64,000 nt of DNA from Antilocapra americana (GCA_007570785.1 ML664175.1:7784050-7848049); one strand, 5' to 3'; shown: positions 1 to 12,295, numbered from the stretch's first letter. A program made the numbers and translations. The notes: a model not told the origin generated them from the letters alone.

Positions 1-570
1 TAGGCACTGAGAATATATCAGCTTAGCAAGCAAGAAGTTAAGGTCCAGTTTCTCATGAAGCCCACTTTCCAGAAGATGTAATTCATTTATCTGATAGACA
101 CTGTCTGAGCATCTAAGTACAAAGACTTGTACAGGACAGTGGAGATAAGGCAATATCTCCTCATCCCCAGTGAGAGAGAAAGAATAAATTACGTAATAAC
201 AAGACAGTATAAGAAGGCGTGATTGTGTGCTGTAAGTGTGTACACATGGAGGAACCATTCCAGGCACAGATGAGGAAAGGTCTCAGATAAAGCTGAGAGG
301 CAGGCAGCATGAGGGTGCCATGCTTACTTACTCTTCAACTTCCATCATTCCTCTAAACCATATGCATTTCATACTTTCCTGTCCCTCCCCACTGGCCTGG
401 TACTCAAACTGTCCATAACTGAACTCAAGCAATCCATACTATTTATGAAAAGCTATGATGCTTTTGGCCAAAGGAGAAGTAATCTTTAAAGGTTTGATAA
501 TGATAAGTAAAATCATTGAAATGCATGCTAGTCTGAATTTTTAAGAGAAATGTGATAGATATTACTTTGC
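1..570. other. Intronic sequence, nothing recognised
   Basis: AT-rich sequence presumed to be UNC13C intron. No repeat family, exon-like segment or RNA gene was recognised. A 60-codon open frame at 236-418 has no family resemblance and is probably chance. Confidence 0.5.
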
Positions 571-775
571 GTGCATGCTAAGTTGCTTCAGTCATGTCTT
601 ACTCTGAGACCCTGTGGACTGTAGCCCACCAGGCTCCTCTGTCTGAGATTTCCTAGGCAAGAATACTGGAATGGGTTGCCATTTCCTCCTCCAGGGGATC
701 TACAGGACCCAGGGATCAAGCCCTGGTCTCATGCATTACAGGCAGATTCTTTACTGCTGAGTCACCAAGTAAGCC
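571..775 (-). repeat. Bov-tA SINE, antisense
   Basis: The reverse complement of the ruminant tRNA-Glu-derived Bov-tA SINE. It shows the reversed body (CCACCAGGCTCCTCTGTC, CAAGAATACTGGAATGGG) and the reversed tRNA-like head (GGCAGATTCTTTACTGCTGAG). It is moderately diverged and lies directly beside the L1 at 813. Confidence 0.85.
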
Positions 776-812
776 TGTGATTAAGGATGATTATGGATAA
801 AAAGACAGGTGA

Positions 813-2951
813 ATTCAGCTGTGAAGCCATCTGGTCCTGGGCTTTTGTTTTTTGGAAGATTTCTGATTACGGTTTCAATTTCCGTGCTTGTGATGGGTCT
901 ATTAATATTATCTATCTCTTCCTGGTTTAGTCTTGGAAAGTTGTACTTTTCTAGGAATTTGTCCAATTCATCCAGGTTGTCCAGTTTATTTGCATATAGT
1001 TGCTGATAATAGTCTCTTATGATCCTTTGTATTTCTGTGTTTTCTGTTGTGATCTCTCCATTTTCATTTCTAATTCTGTTGATTTGGTTCTTCTCCCTTT
1101 GTTTCTTGATGAGTCTGGCTAATGGTTTGTCAATTTTATTTATCTTCTCAAAGAACCAGCTTTTGGCTTGGTTGATTTTTGCTATGGTCACTTTTGATTC
1201 CTTTGCATTTATTTCTGCCCTGATCTTTAAGATTTCTTTCCTTCTACTAGACCTGGGCTTCTGCATCTCTTCCTTTTCTAGTTGCTTTAGGTGTATAGTA
1301 AGGTCATTTATTTGATTTTTTTCTTGTTTCCTGAGGTGAGCTTGTATTGCTATGAACTTTCCCCTTAGCATTGCTTTCACAGTGTCCCATAGGTTTTGGG
1401 CTGTTGTGTTTTCATTTTCATTCATTTCCATGCATAACTGAATTTCAGTTTTGATTTCTTCTGTGATTTGTTGGTTATTCAGCAGTGTGTTGTTGAGCCT
1501 CCATATGTTGGAAGTTTTGAAAGGTTTTCTCCTATAATTGATATCTAATCTCACTGCATTGTGGTCAGAAAAGATGCTTGGGATGATTTCAATATTTTTG
1601 AATTTATCAAGGTTAGATTTATGGCCCAGGATGTGATCTATCCTGGAGAAGGTCCCGTGTGCACTTGAGAAAAAGGTGAAATTCCTTGTTTTGGGGTGGA
1701 ATGACCTATAGATATCAATTAGGTCTAGTTGATCTATTGTATCATTTAAAGTTTGAATAATTTCTCAATTTGTATGGAAATACAAAAAACCTCGTATAGC
1801 CAAAGCAATCTTGAGAAAGAAAAATGGAATGGGCGGAATCAACCTACCGGACTTTAGGCTATACTACAAATCCACAGTCATTAAGACAGTATGGTACTGG
1901 CACAAAGACAGAAACATAGATCAATGGAACAGAATAGAAAGCCCAGAGATAAATCCACGCATCTATGGACACCTTATCTTTGACAAAGGAGGCAAGAATA
2001 TACAATGGAGAAAAGACAATCTCTTTAACAAGTGGTGCTGGGAAAACTGGACAGCCACTTGTAAAAGAATGAAACTAGATCACTTTCTAACACCATACAC
2101 AAAGATAAACTCAAAATGGATCAAAGATCTAAGCATAAGACCAGAAACTATAAAACTCCTAGAGGATAACATAGGCAAAACACTCTCTGCNNNNNNNNNN
2201 NNNNNNNNNNNNNNNNNNNNNNNNNNNNNNNNNNNNNNNNNNNNNNNNNNNNNNNNNNNNNNNNNNNNNNNNNNNNNNNNNNNNNNNNNNNNNNNNNNNN
2301 NNNNNNNNNNNNNNNNNNNNNNNNNNNNNNNNNNNNNNNNNNNNNNNNNNNNNNNNNNNNNNNNNNNNNNNNNNNNNNNNNNNNNNNNNNNNNNNNNNNN
2401 NNNNNNNNNNNNNNNNNNNNNNNNNNNNNNNNNNNNNNNNNNNNNNNNNNNNNNNNNNNNNNNNNNNNNNNNNNNNNNNNNNNNNNNNNNNNNNNNNNNN
2501 NNNNNNNNNNNNNNNNNNNNNNNNNNNNNNNNNNNNNNNNNNNNNNNNNNNNNNNNNNNNNNNNNNNNNNNNNNNNNNNNNNNNNNNNNNAAACAACAAT
2601 ACAGTATATTAACGCATATATATGGAATTTAGAAAGACGGTAACGAGAACCCAACATACGAGACAGCAAAAGGAACGCAGATGTATAGAATAGACTCGTG
2701 GACTTTGTGGATGAGGGTAAGGGTGGGATGATATGGGAGAAGGGCGTTGAAGCATGTTAATTTTCATATGTCTAATCAATCGCCAGCCCAGGATTGATGC
2801 TCGGGGCTGGTGCAGCGAGATTTCCTGGGGGGGGAGGGAAGAGGGAGGGGAGTTCCGGAGGGGAAGCATATGTAAACCCATGGTGATATCATGACAATGT
2901 ATGGCAAAAACAATTAAAAAATAAAAAAATAAAAAAAATCTAAAAAAAAAA
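813..2951 (+). mobile_element. Ruminant L1, 5'-inverted (twin-primed), contains assembly gap
   Basis: One L1 insertion in two opposed blocks. From 813 to about 1767 the minus strand encodes ORF2 late endonuclease to early reverse transcriptase, with residues such as ITSTEIETVIRNLPKNKSPG. From about 1768 to 2951 the plus strand encodes the ORF2 C-terminal region ([11 protein letters not shown]..., [16 protein letters not shown]) followed by the 3' UTR and poly(A). A 14-bp direct repeat, AAAAAGACAGGTGA, lies at 799-812 and 2952-2965, so both blocks entered together. This is the standard result of twin priming. A run of 400 N (2191-2590) interrupts the C-terminal half. The element is 5'-truncated and coding-dead. 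Confidence 0.92.
2191..2590. other. Assembly gap (400 N)
   Basis: All bases are N. The flanks are L1 ORF2 ending ...GKTLS and the L1 3' end [13 protein letters not shown]. In the L1 copy at 39.4-41.7 kb about 820 bp separate the same two points, so the gap length is probably an underestimate unless this copy carries a deletion. Reading frames drawn through the N run are artefacts. Confidence 0.97.
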
Positions 2952-3033
2952 AAAAAGACAGGTGAGTTAGATGATTGTCTTACCTTCATCAAAACAATAG
3001 CAAGTGAGCTGAATCCAAATTTATTATTTGAAA

Positions 3034-3138
3034 TCCCTGGTCAGGAAGATCCCCTGGAGAAAGAAACAGCAACCAACTGTTGCAAATCCAAGAGGGTGCA
3101 AAAGGGTTGCACATGATTTAGCAACTAAACAACAACAA
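3034..3138 (+). repeat. Truncated Bov-type SINE fragment
   Basis: Degraded sense fragment with the motif TCAGGAAGATCCCCTGGAGA and an AACTAAACAACAACAA tail, matching the 3' half of Bov-A/Bov-tA. It is internally deleted. Confidence 0.7.
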
Positions 3139-3603
3139 TTTCCTAGTATTTTCCCAATAGTATTTTAAATGGTTGATAGTGTTGTAGCAGTTGTGTCAAC
3201 TGAAAAAATACCAGTAACTATCTCATTATAAGCAATTTAAGCATCGTTTTGGAGTTTGTGACTTTTAACTTTCCCCATGGCATTGAAATTCCATTTGTTA
3301 AATGGGTTTGACACTAAACCCATTTTCTTACAAAAGCAGTCAAGTCTTTTTAGCATTATTAATCCATTGTTTTTAAATCATGTCTTCCTGCAGAAATGTT
3401 AAACATTTTGAGAGATTACTCAGTAGTGATTTCGACCTATATTATTTGAAGGTGGGCTGTGTGAGGGAGTGGTTTGCTGTAGAGATATACTGTCATTTTA
3501 AATTGTTAACTGTGCCTATAATCCTGTTTCCACTCTTCCCCCTCCCCCTGGGAATAATTTATGTAGTATTAGAATGGCAGCCTTAAACGGAAATGATTTT
3601 TGA
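3139..3603. other. Intronic sequence, nothing recognised
   Basis: AT-rich spacer between a SINE fragment and a BovB. No motif was recognised. A 68-codon open frame at 3380-3586 looks like chance. Confidence 0.45.
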
Positions 3604-3612
3604 GGCAATGGT

Positions 3613-5999
3613 GGTGGTGGTTCTATCCCTCAGTTGTGTCTGATTCTTTGGGCTCCATGGACTGCAGCACACCAGGCTTCCCTGAGTTTTCTCAAACTAA
3701 TGTCCATTGAGTCAGTGATATCATCCAACCATCTCATCCTCTGTTGTCTCCTTCTCCTCCTGCCTTCAGTCATTCCCAGCATCAGGGTCTTAAGTTGGCT
3801 CTTCAAATCAGGTGGCCAAAGTATTGGAGCTCCAGCTTCAGTACTACCAATGAATGTTCAGGACTGATTTCCTTTACGGTTGACTGGCTGGATTTCCTTG
3901 CTGTCCAACGAACTCTCAACAATCTTCTCCAACACCACATTTCAAAAGCATCAGCTTTGGCACTCAGTCTTCTTGATGGTTCAACCCTCACATCCATACA
4001 TGACTACTGGAAAAACTATGGCTTTGACAAAAGGGACCTTTGTAGGCAAAGCAATGTCTTTGCTTTTTAATATGCTGTCTAGGTTGGTCATAGCTTTGCT
4101 TCCAGGGAGCAAGCGTCTTTGTATTTCATGGCTACAGTCACCACCTGCAGTGATTTTGGAGCCCAAGAAAATAAAGTCTATCCCTGTTTCTATTTTCCTC
4201 CATCTATTTGCCATGAAGTGATGGGACCTGATGCCATGATCTTAGTTTTCTGAATGTCAAGTTAAAGCCAGCTTTTTCGCTCTCCTCTTTCACCTTTATC
4301 AAGAGGCTCTTTTGTTAAATTTTGCTTTCAGGCATTAGGGTGATGTCATCTGCATATCTGAGATTATTGATATTTCTCCCAGAAATCTTGATTCCAGCTT
4401 GTGCTTTATCCAGCCTGGCATTTTGCATGATGTACTCTGCATGTAAGTTAAATAAGCAGGGTCACAACATAGAGCCTTAACCTATTCCTCTCCCGGTTTT
4501 GAATCAATCCATTGTTCCTTATGCAGTTTCAACTGTTGCTTCCTGACTTGCATACAGATTTCTCAGGAGCCAGGTTAGGTGGTCTGGTATTCCCATCTTT
4601 TGGATAATTTTCCACAGTTTGTTATGATCCACACAGTCAGAGGGCTTTAGTATAGTCAATAAAGTAGAAGTAGATGTTTTTTTCTGGAATTCCCTTCTTT
4701 TTCCTATGATCCAAGAGATGGTGGCAATTTGATCTCTGGTTCCTCTGTCTTTGCTTAATTCAGACTGTAAATCTGGAATTTCTCAGTTCACATACTGTTG
4801 AAGCCTAGCTTGGAGGATTTTGAACATTACCTTGCTAACATGTGAAACGAGCACAGTTGTACAGTAGTTTGAATGTTCTTTTGCATTGCTATTCTTTGAG
4901 ATTGGAATGAAAACTGACCTTTTCCAGTCCTGTGGCCATTGCTTAGTTTTCAAATTTTGCTGGCATATTGAATGCAACACTTTAACAACATGGTCATTTA
5001 GGATTTGAAATGACTCAGCTGGAATTCCTTCACTTTCACTAACTTTGTTCTTAGTAATCCTTCCTAAGGCCCATTTGACTTCACCCTCAAAGATGTCTGG
5101 CTCTAGATGAGTGATCACACCATTTTGGTTATCCAGGTCATTAAGATCTTTTATATACAGTTCTTCTGTTTATTCTTGCCACCTCTTCTTAATATCTTAC
5201 ACTTCTGTTAGGCCCATACCATTTCTGTCCTTTATTGTGCCCATTTTTTCATGAAATGTTCCCATGGTATCTCTAATTTTCTTAAAGAGATCTATAGTCT
5301 TTTCCATTCTATTGTTTTCCTCTATCTCTTTACATTGATCACTTAAGAAGGTTTTCTTATCTCTCCTTGCTCCTCTTTGGAACTCTTCATTCAGCTGAGT
5401 ATCTTTGATTTTTTCCTTTGCCTTTTGCTTCTCTTCTTTTCTCAGCTCTTTGTAAGACCTCCTCAGACAACCATTTTGCCTTGTTGCATTTCTTCTTTGG
5501 GATGTTTTTGATCACTGCCTCTTGTACAATGTTATGAACTTCCATCCATAGTTCTTCAGGCACTCTGGCAATTAGATCTAATCTCTTGAATCAATTTTTC
5601 ACCTACGCTGTATAAGGGATTTGATTTAGGTTATGCTTGAAAAGCCTGGTGGTTTTCCCTACTTTTTTCAATTTAATTCTGAATTTTGCAATAAGGACCT
5701 CATGATTTAAACCACCGTCAGCTCCCCATCTTGTCTTTGTTGACTGTATAGAACTTCTCCATCTTTGTAAAGAATATAACCAGTCTGATTTCAGTATTGA
5801 CCATCTTGTGATATCGATGTGTGTAATCATCTCTTATGTTGTTGGAAGAGGGTGTTTGCTATGACCAGTGCATTCTCTTGGCACAACTCTGTTAATCTTT
5901 GCCCTGCTTCATTTGGAAATCCAAGGCCAAACTTGCTTGTTATTCTAGGTATCTCTTGACTTCCTACTTTTGCATTCCAGGCCCCTATGATGAAAAGGA

Positions 6000-6036
<37 letters not shown>

Positions 6037-6129
6037 AATCTTTTGGCATTAGTCCTAGAAGATCTTATAGGTCTTCACAGAACCATTCAACCTCATCTTC
6101 TTTGGCATCAGTGGTTGAGGCATAGACTT
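3613..6129 (-). mobile_element. BovB (RTE) LINE, antisense, 2.5 kb
   Basis: Antisense BovB covering the 3' tail (3613-4260), reverse transcriptase (about 4260-5130), connecting region, and part of the endonuclease up to about 6129. Minus-strand fragments of the RT frame are readable, for example FEILQARLQQYVN-type residues near 4785-4850 and a W-x-L-G-R-I-T-K-N-K block near 5060. Many stops and frameshifts break the frame. A possible 9-bp target duplication GGCAATGGT lies at 3604-3612 and 6130-6138. A (TC)n run has expanded inside the endonuclease part. Confidence 0.93.
6002..6030. repeat. (TC)n microsatellite inside BovB
   Basis: About 14 TC units followed by a T tract, lying inside the endonuclease-encoding part of the antisense BovB. 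It is probably expanded from the element's own sequence. Confidence 0.95.
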
Positions 6130-6138
6130 GGCAATGGT

Positions 6139-6440
6139 TAGAGGCAAGAAAGTTTGCCTTGGCAGTAACCCTGTGTAAAGAATGGGCACACACAAACTGA
6201 GAGGCAAATACTGCCAAATTGAAGACCATGTAGAAGTCTGTTAGCTGAAAACTCCAAGTGCAAAGGATGCCACAGTATAACTCCCCTACTTCCTGGTCAT
6301 CTCAACTATCCATTCGTGCTGATGAATCAAATGTTATTGGTAGGGAAAATAATGTGTATGACTAGGCTGGATGTGTTCTCTGTATTCAGAGATTCATAGC
6401 ACACTAGAGACTGGAAGAATTAGATCTTCTCATAGCTCTT
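6139..6440. other. Intronic sequence, nothing recognised
   Basis: Spacer between BovB and a MIR relic. No exon, repeat family or RNA gene was recognised. Confidence 0.4.
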
Positions 6441-6545
6441 TGATTTTACAGATGGATTGACTGAATCTACGAGTAAGAAAGTTACTTTTCTGAGATCACA
6501 GCCTGAACTGGGATTAGAATGAATCAGCTCTACGCCGTGGTACCT
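6441..6545 (-). repeat. MIR relic, antisense
   Basis: The order of TTTTACAGATGGA, an AGTTACTTTTCTGAGATCACA block and CTGGGATTAGAATGA matches the reverse complement of MIR core and tRNA-related parts. It is strongly diverged. Confidence 0.6.
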
Positions 6546-6744
6546 ATAACTCTTAACTGGCTATTGATTATCCCTCCCTAGCCCAACCACTTTCCTCCAC
6601 ATACCAAAAAAAAAAAATTGTTTTTTTTTGACGTTTTCTGCAAGATTTCTTAAAAATGTGGCTGTTACCCAAATGAATATCTTTACTTCTTTGAAGTTTG
6701 TCTCTTTTTTTCTTTTTGTCCTTCTGTCAGAAGTGACGTAGCAT

Positions 6745-6879
6745 GCATGCATTAGAGAAGGAAATGGCAACCCACCTCAGTACTGCCTGGAGAATCCCAG
6801 GGACAGAGGAGCCTGGTGGACTGCCATCTGTGGGGTCGCACAGAGTTGGACGCAACTGACGCAACTTAGCAGCAGCAGC
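6745..6879 (+). repeat. BOV-A2 SINE monomer, sense
   Basis: One BOV-A2 unit running from ATTAGAGAAGGAAATGGCAA to the AACTTAGCAGCAGCAGC 3' end. Only the second monomer of the usual dimer is present. Confidence 0.85.
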
Positions 6880-7597
6880 GTTTAAGAGTTAATACTTTGA
6901 TGCATACTACTACCTATATTATATTGGCTGCCTAACCATTTATCATTTAGGGCTAAAAGTGAAGGTGAAAAAGAAAGTTCAGTATAAATTATTGTTTTGA
7001 TACCAACAGCTACTGTCTTTAACTTACTGTACTCATAGTCATGGTTTCTGAAGAAGTACAGGTATTTTTACCAGCTAGGTAAAATATATTTCTTAGAGAG
7101 ACTTGGAAGTTCTGTTTCTGGGTTTCAGTGTCAGGATTTTATTTTTTTAGTTAATATCAAATGCTTAAACTTTTAATCCTGGTATTCTAACTGATTGTTT
7201 AATTCCTGAGTCACTAGTTCTGAAGAACATTTTAATATAAATTCCAAAAGGTGACAACTTGTTTTCAAGTGTTCTATCTTTAATTTTTAGGTATATTGAG
7301 ACATGTTCAATGAAATTCTGACCAAATTTAGGACGGTCATACTTATGACTTCAATCTATTTTCCTTTAAACAAACAAAAATTTTTTTGTTTGTAATTTTA
7401 ACTATGTGACCATAAAAGCACCATAGTAATGCTAATTTGGTATTGACACCGATATAAAAATTTAATGGGATGAACAGTATTATTTAGTGAAATGTTAAAT
7501 TTTCCTCTTTGCCCTTTGATTTTTCACATCTTTACCATTTTCATCCCTATATTTTCCATTAGAAGTTATGAGACATCATTTTATTAATATCTTAAAA
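6880..7597. other. Intronic sequence, nothing recognised
   Basis: Very AT-rich. No repeat family or exon was recognised. Confidence 0.4.
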
Positions 7598-7815
7598 TTA
7601 ATTATTGATATTTATTTTTAATTTTTATTGGGGTACAATTTACAATGATGTTAATTGCAGGTGTACAGCAAAGTGAATCTGTTATACATATCCATACATC
7701 TACTCTTTTTTAGATTCTTTTCCAAGTACTGAGTAGAGTTCACTGTGCTATACAGTAGGTCCTTATTAGTTATCTATATTATATATATTGTACTGTGTGT
7801 GAATCCTGTTCTCCC
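7598..7815 (-). repeat. Old L1 3' end, antisense
   Basis: The pattern TTTTTATTGGGGTACAATTTACA, then CAGGTGTACAGCAAAGTGAATC, then GTGCTATACAGTAGGTCCTTA, is the reversed 3' UTR of an old mammalian L1. Confidence 0.75.
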
Positions 7816-8051
7816 AGTTATATATTTTATTATAAAACTGACTTCTATTTCTTAGTAATTTTATAGTACTTTTTTGCATTTACTCAATCAGAAATTAGGT
7901 CTATTATACATTTTGAAAGAAAAGATTATCTAATGGATGATTTGTTTAACTTCATCCATAAAAAACATATTTAATGATACTGTAAAGTATAATATAGGTT
8001 ATATAGTTTTACATTGTATACTTGAAAAGTTTTAGAACATTTAAAATATGT

Positions 8052-8550
8052 GTGTATTCAGTTCAGTTGCTCAGCCGTGTCCGACTCTTTGTGACCCCAT
8101 GGACTGCAGCATGCCAGGCCTCCCTGTCCATCACCAACTCCCAGAGTCCACCCAAAGCCATGTCCATTGAGTTGGTGATGCCATCCAACCATCTCATCCT
8201 CTGTTGTCCCCTTCTCCTCCTGCCCTCAATTTTCCCCAGCATCAGGGTCTTTTCCAGTGAGTCAGCCCTTCGCATCAGGTGGCCAAAGTATTGGAGTTTC
8301 AGCTTCAACATCAGTCCTTCCATTGAATACCCAGGACTGATCTCCTTTAGGATGGACAGGTTGGATATCCTTGCAGTCCCAGGGACTCTCAAGAGTCTTC
8401 TCCAACACTACTATCCAAAAGCATCAATTCTTCGGCGCTCAGCTTTCTTTATAGTCCAACTCTCACAGCCATACATGATCACTGGAAAAACCATAGCCTT
8501 GACTAGACAGACCTTTGTTGACAAAGTAATGTCTCTGTTTTTCAATATGT
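8052..8550 (-). mobile_element. BovB 3' end, antisense (about 500 bp)
   Basis: A well-preserved reversed BovB 3' terminus running from CAGTTGCTCAGCCGTGTCC, through CATCCAACCATCTCATCCTC, to GACAAAGTAATGTCTCTG. It is 5'-truncated. The flanking AATATGT matches at 8045-8051 and 8544-8550 could be a target duplication, but the right one overlaps normal BovB sequence. Confidence 0.92.
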
Positions 8551-10027
8551 ATTATATTTTTCCAATTAGGGCAATAAAACATGCTAATGGTACTGTGTTT
8601 TTAAAAATACAAATAGGTTTTTTAATTACAAAAATATGTAGCACCACCAAGACACAACACTTTGACCATTTTAGTTAATAGTATTTCCAACCAAGTTGTT
8701 AGTTACTTTTGCTGTTTAAGTTGTGTGCACACGTGTGTATATTGCAATAATAACAGGCATGAATATTTGCATCCTGCTTGTTGGCAACTTATGGGATCCT
8801 TTGAATCTAAATCATATTTGTAAACCACCAGGGTGTTACCACTATTCACCTGCAGATCCTATAATGGTAGGTGATCCTTCAAAAATGTTCCCTCTGTGCT
8901 ATGACTTTGTTCAAATGCAATGTGCTTTTAGATTGAGCACAGAGCCCACCAAAGTGCTCCTATTGGTGGTCTCTGTGGAAGAGCCAGATGCCTCTTCCTG
9001 GCTAACCTACACAACCTGTGAATTCTTGCCTTGCTAGAGCAGAACATCAAAGGCTGTATTTAATCCCCAGGGTGTACTGTTCTCCACGTTCTTCCAGCCT
9101 TTTCTTCTAAGTAGCTTCAAATCCCATTGCCCATCCCCTATTGTACAGGCTGTATTGCAGTCTTGGGAGTTGTGTACTTTTTAATGGGTGTAGACTGAGA
9201 AGGTGTGGGAAACAAGAGGCAGCTTCACTGCCTTGGGAAGCCATCGCTATGGGATAGGAAAGTGAATGGCAGCCTTGCTGGCCACCAGCCCAGGGCTCAC
9301 ATTTCTGTTGGGGGAGGTTGTAACAGTGTATGGCTCCTAGAAATGTCCTCCCATTTCTTCCTTAGGTTAACAGTTTAGACACTGGTTAGTCACTGAATAC
9401 CTCTCAGTCTATTCAACTGCTGTAAACTTAGGCTTCCCTCCCAGATAGAGGAAGAGCTTTGATTGCCACACTTGATTTGTAGCACTGCCATGATTTAGCA
9501 TCCTTTTTTGGTTTTTGTGGCTATTTCTACAGGAGATCAGAATAGATCATGTACAGCTAGCTACCTTCCATCAAAACCCACAAATCATCTCAGTTACGTT
9601 TGAATCAGGAGGTAAAATGTTTCTGTCAGGTCACTAAGATGAATGCATGCCTAATGCTCAGGAAAATTTAAAATACTGCTCTCAGGGTACCAATTATAAG
9701 CAGAATACAGTTCACCTTCTGAGTTGTGATCATTATGGCATTAGCGGCTATGCACCTCAACTCAGTGTTCACAGAGCAGTTGGATGTTGTAATAAACTGT
9801 CATACTCAAAGTAACCAAGCACACGTCCTATGCACCAACTCTCCTTAAATACCAATAACTCATACTGCTTTCACTTGGTTTCATTAAACACTTAGGGACC
9901 GATTCCTGTGTACAAGAAAACATTATGCTAGAGGTGAGCTGGATGAAATGACAACTAAGTGTTATGGAAGAAACAGATACATACACAGTGTATAATATAC
10001 AATATTAGACAGGGAAGAGAGTAAATT
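8551..10027. other. Unassigned intronic sequence with a 104-codon open frame
   Basis: I recognise no repeat here with confidence. A plus-strand open frame at 8723-9037 encodes 104 residues with several cysteines but no known domain, no splice-site context and no codon signature, so I treat it as chance. Sequence near 9885-10010 weakly resembles a reversed L2/MIR-type tail. Confidence 0.4.
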
Positions 10028-10128
10028 AAGAGAAGGTCACCCTGGTGGTTAAGAGAGATGCTTCTGAACTTGTATTGCCTGAACTCTAATCCTTAATCAC
10101 TTTACTTGCTCTGTGACCTTAGGGAGAA
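10028..10128 (+). repeat. MIR relic, sense
   Basis: The order CTGGTGGTTAAGAGAGATGC, CCTGAACTCTAATCC, GCTCTGTGACCTTAGGGAG follows the MIR 5' tRNA-related region and core. Confidence 0.75.
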
Positions 10129-10779
10129 AAAAATCAGAACAGGAAAAATCTATTTAATTACAACAAGTACAGAGAGGGAATGAGACTTCAGAAGCACTGG
10201 CAAAAAGGAAGAACACATAGCATTCCTAAGGCTACCTGGTTTACATGGTTTTCTTGTGCTATTCCTGGCAGAAACAGCAGCTTTCAACCTGGTATTCACA
10301 CTTCCAGAGGTCATTATACATTTTCAGATATATCATGGCTAAATTCCAGTTTACAGTTATGTTGTTAGGAAATTCAGATTTTAGAGAAATATTTGAGGTT
10401 TTTATATTTGGGAGATAAGAAACAGTGTGATTCTGTGATTTTTAGATTATCTCAAGGTGCAAAATATTTTGTTCCTTCTGACTGTGGTATGTGAAGTGCT
10501 TAGTCATATTGGATTCAGGGCAGAAAGATCAATTTTTGCTTCTGCCTCCTGTAGTTGTTTTTTTGCTTCCAATACCTACTCTTTTCAATCCATCTTTACA
10601 CCACTTCAGTCATCTTCCCAGATTCACCTGATGGTATCACTTCCCTCTGCATAAATTTCAGCCAACTCCATAAACTCCATAGCTAAAGATCAACAAATCT
10701 GGTCTCGATCCATTTTTCCTTGATCATTTTCTGCTACTTGCTCACTTTCCATCCTCTTTCCTCTAGATGCAAGCCCCAG
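10129..10779. other. Intronic sequence, little recognised
   Basis: No exon. The pyrimidine-rich last 200 bp may be a very diverged 5' extension of the L2 relic that follows. Confidence 0.35.
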
Positions 10780-12295
10780 TCACTCCACTAACACTGAATT
10801 TGTTACAGTCACAACGATGTTTATTTGTCAAGTCCAATAGGTATTTTAGGTTCTTATGAGACCCTTTCAATGCACCTATCAGCATCACTCATCCTTAACC
10901 CTTCAAGTCTCCTATTCCACAGGTTCCCTAATTCCACTGGCCTAGCTTTCCTTTAGCCCATCATTTATTTTTATTTTAAATTTTTTGTCTGTTCATATTT
11001 TTTTTTATTGGTTTTGCCTTGCAGTGACATGAAACCGCCATAGGTTTACATATGCTCCCCCTCCAGAACCCCCCTCCCTCCTCCCTCCTGATTCCCTCCC
11101 CCTGGGACATCTCGGTGCACCAGCCCCGAGCATCAATCCTGGGTGGGCGATTGATTTCACATATGATAATTAACATGTTTCAATGCCATTCTCCCATATC
11201 ATCCCACCCTTGCCCTCTTCCACAGAGTCCACGAGTCTGTTCTATATGTCTGCGTTCCTTTTTCTGTCTCGCATGCAGGGTTCTCGTTACCATCTTTCTA
11301 AATTCCATGTATATGTGTTAATATACTGTATTGTTGTCTTTCCTTCTGGCTTACTTCACTCTGGATAATGGGCTCCAGTTCTGTCCACCTGAGTAGAACT
11401 GCTTCAAATGAATTTTTTTTTTAATGCTGAATAATATTCCATTGTGTATATGTACCACAGCTTTCCTATCCATTCGTCAGTTGATGGGCATCTAGGTTGC
11501 TTCCATGTCCTGGCTATTGTAAACAATGCGGCGATGAACATTGGGGTACACGTGGCTCTTTCAATTCTGGTTTCCTCCGTGTGTGTGCCCAGCAGTGGGA
11601 TTGCTGGGTCATATGGCAGTTCTATTTGCAGTTTTTTAAGGAATCTCCACACTGTTTTCCATAGTGGCTGTACTAGTTTGCATTCCCACCAACAGTGTAA
11701 GAGGGTTCCCTTTTCTCCACATCCTCTCCAGCATTTATTGCTTATAGATTTTTGGATGGCAGCCATTCTGACTGGTGTAAAGTGGTACCTCATTGTGGTT
11801 TTGATTTGCATTTCTCTGATAATGAGTGATGTTGAGCATCTTTTCATGTGTTTGTTAGCCATTTGTATGTCTTCTTTGGAGAAATGTCTGTTAAGTTCTT
11901 TGGCCCACTTTTTGATAATTTTATCTCAGCCCTAGAATTCACTTATTTTTCTTCCACCAGTTCATTATATGTCAGTATTTCCCAGGTTCCATTTCCTGAC
12001 ACTGTTCTTCATTCTACTTGATTTCCGGGGATGAGCTTATCCATTCTCATGGTTTCGAAGTGATCCCAGAGTGCAGTATTCAGCCCAGGTCTCCAACAAC
12101 CTGGTGGACATTCTTAGGTGAAAGCTCTACAGGTGCCTTAAACTCAACTGAATGCATGATCCCCGCCTTAATCCCCTTTCTTCTTTTTAGTTCCCAGTTC
12201 ACTTGGCAGAAGCACCATTCACCTAGTCACCCAAACTAAAGACTTAGAATGTAACCACTCCTCTTTCTTGTCTCTCACTCCTCAAGAACTGAGTC
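10780..12295 (+). repeat. L2 LINE relic (sense), split by an L1 insertion
   Basis: Two diverged L2 segments flank an antisense L1. The left part (about 10780-10965) contains a GTTTATTTGTCAAGTCCAAT block, corresponding to the L2 region before its D-L-S-A-A-F-D RT motif. The right part (about 11935-12295) contains GATGAGCTTATCCATTCTCA and then the GACATTCTTAGGTGAAAGC and AGGTGCCTTAAACTCAACTG blocks typical of L2 ORF2. Boundaries are approximate because of age. Confidence 0.65.
10980..11926 (-). mobile_element. Ruminant L1 3' end, antisense, 5'-truncated
   Basis: The reversed L1 3' UTR (CACATATGATAATTAACATG, GCATCAATCCTGGG) is followed by the reversed ORF2 C-terminus. The minus strand reads [20 protein letters not shown] and [20 protein letters not shown] at 11404-11862. 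It ends at codons for F-A-K-E. It is young compared with the L2 it interrupts, shows little decay, and is under 1 kb long. Confidence 0.92.

Noticed and set aside
1811..2632. Long open frame across the first N run
   Set aside because: The N bases remove stops artificially. The real sequence is an L1 ORF2 fragment.
8723..9037. 104-codon plus-strand open frame
   Set aside because: It has no domain, splice signal or codon pattern that I recognise. A frame of this length occurs by chance in 64 kb of sequence.
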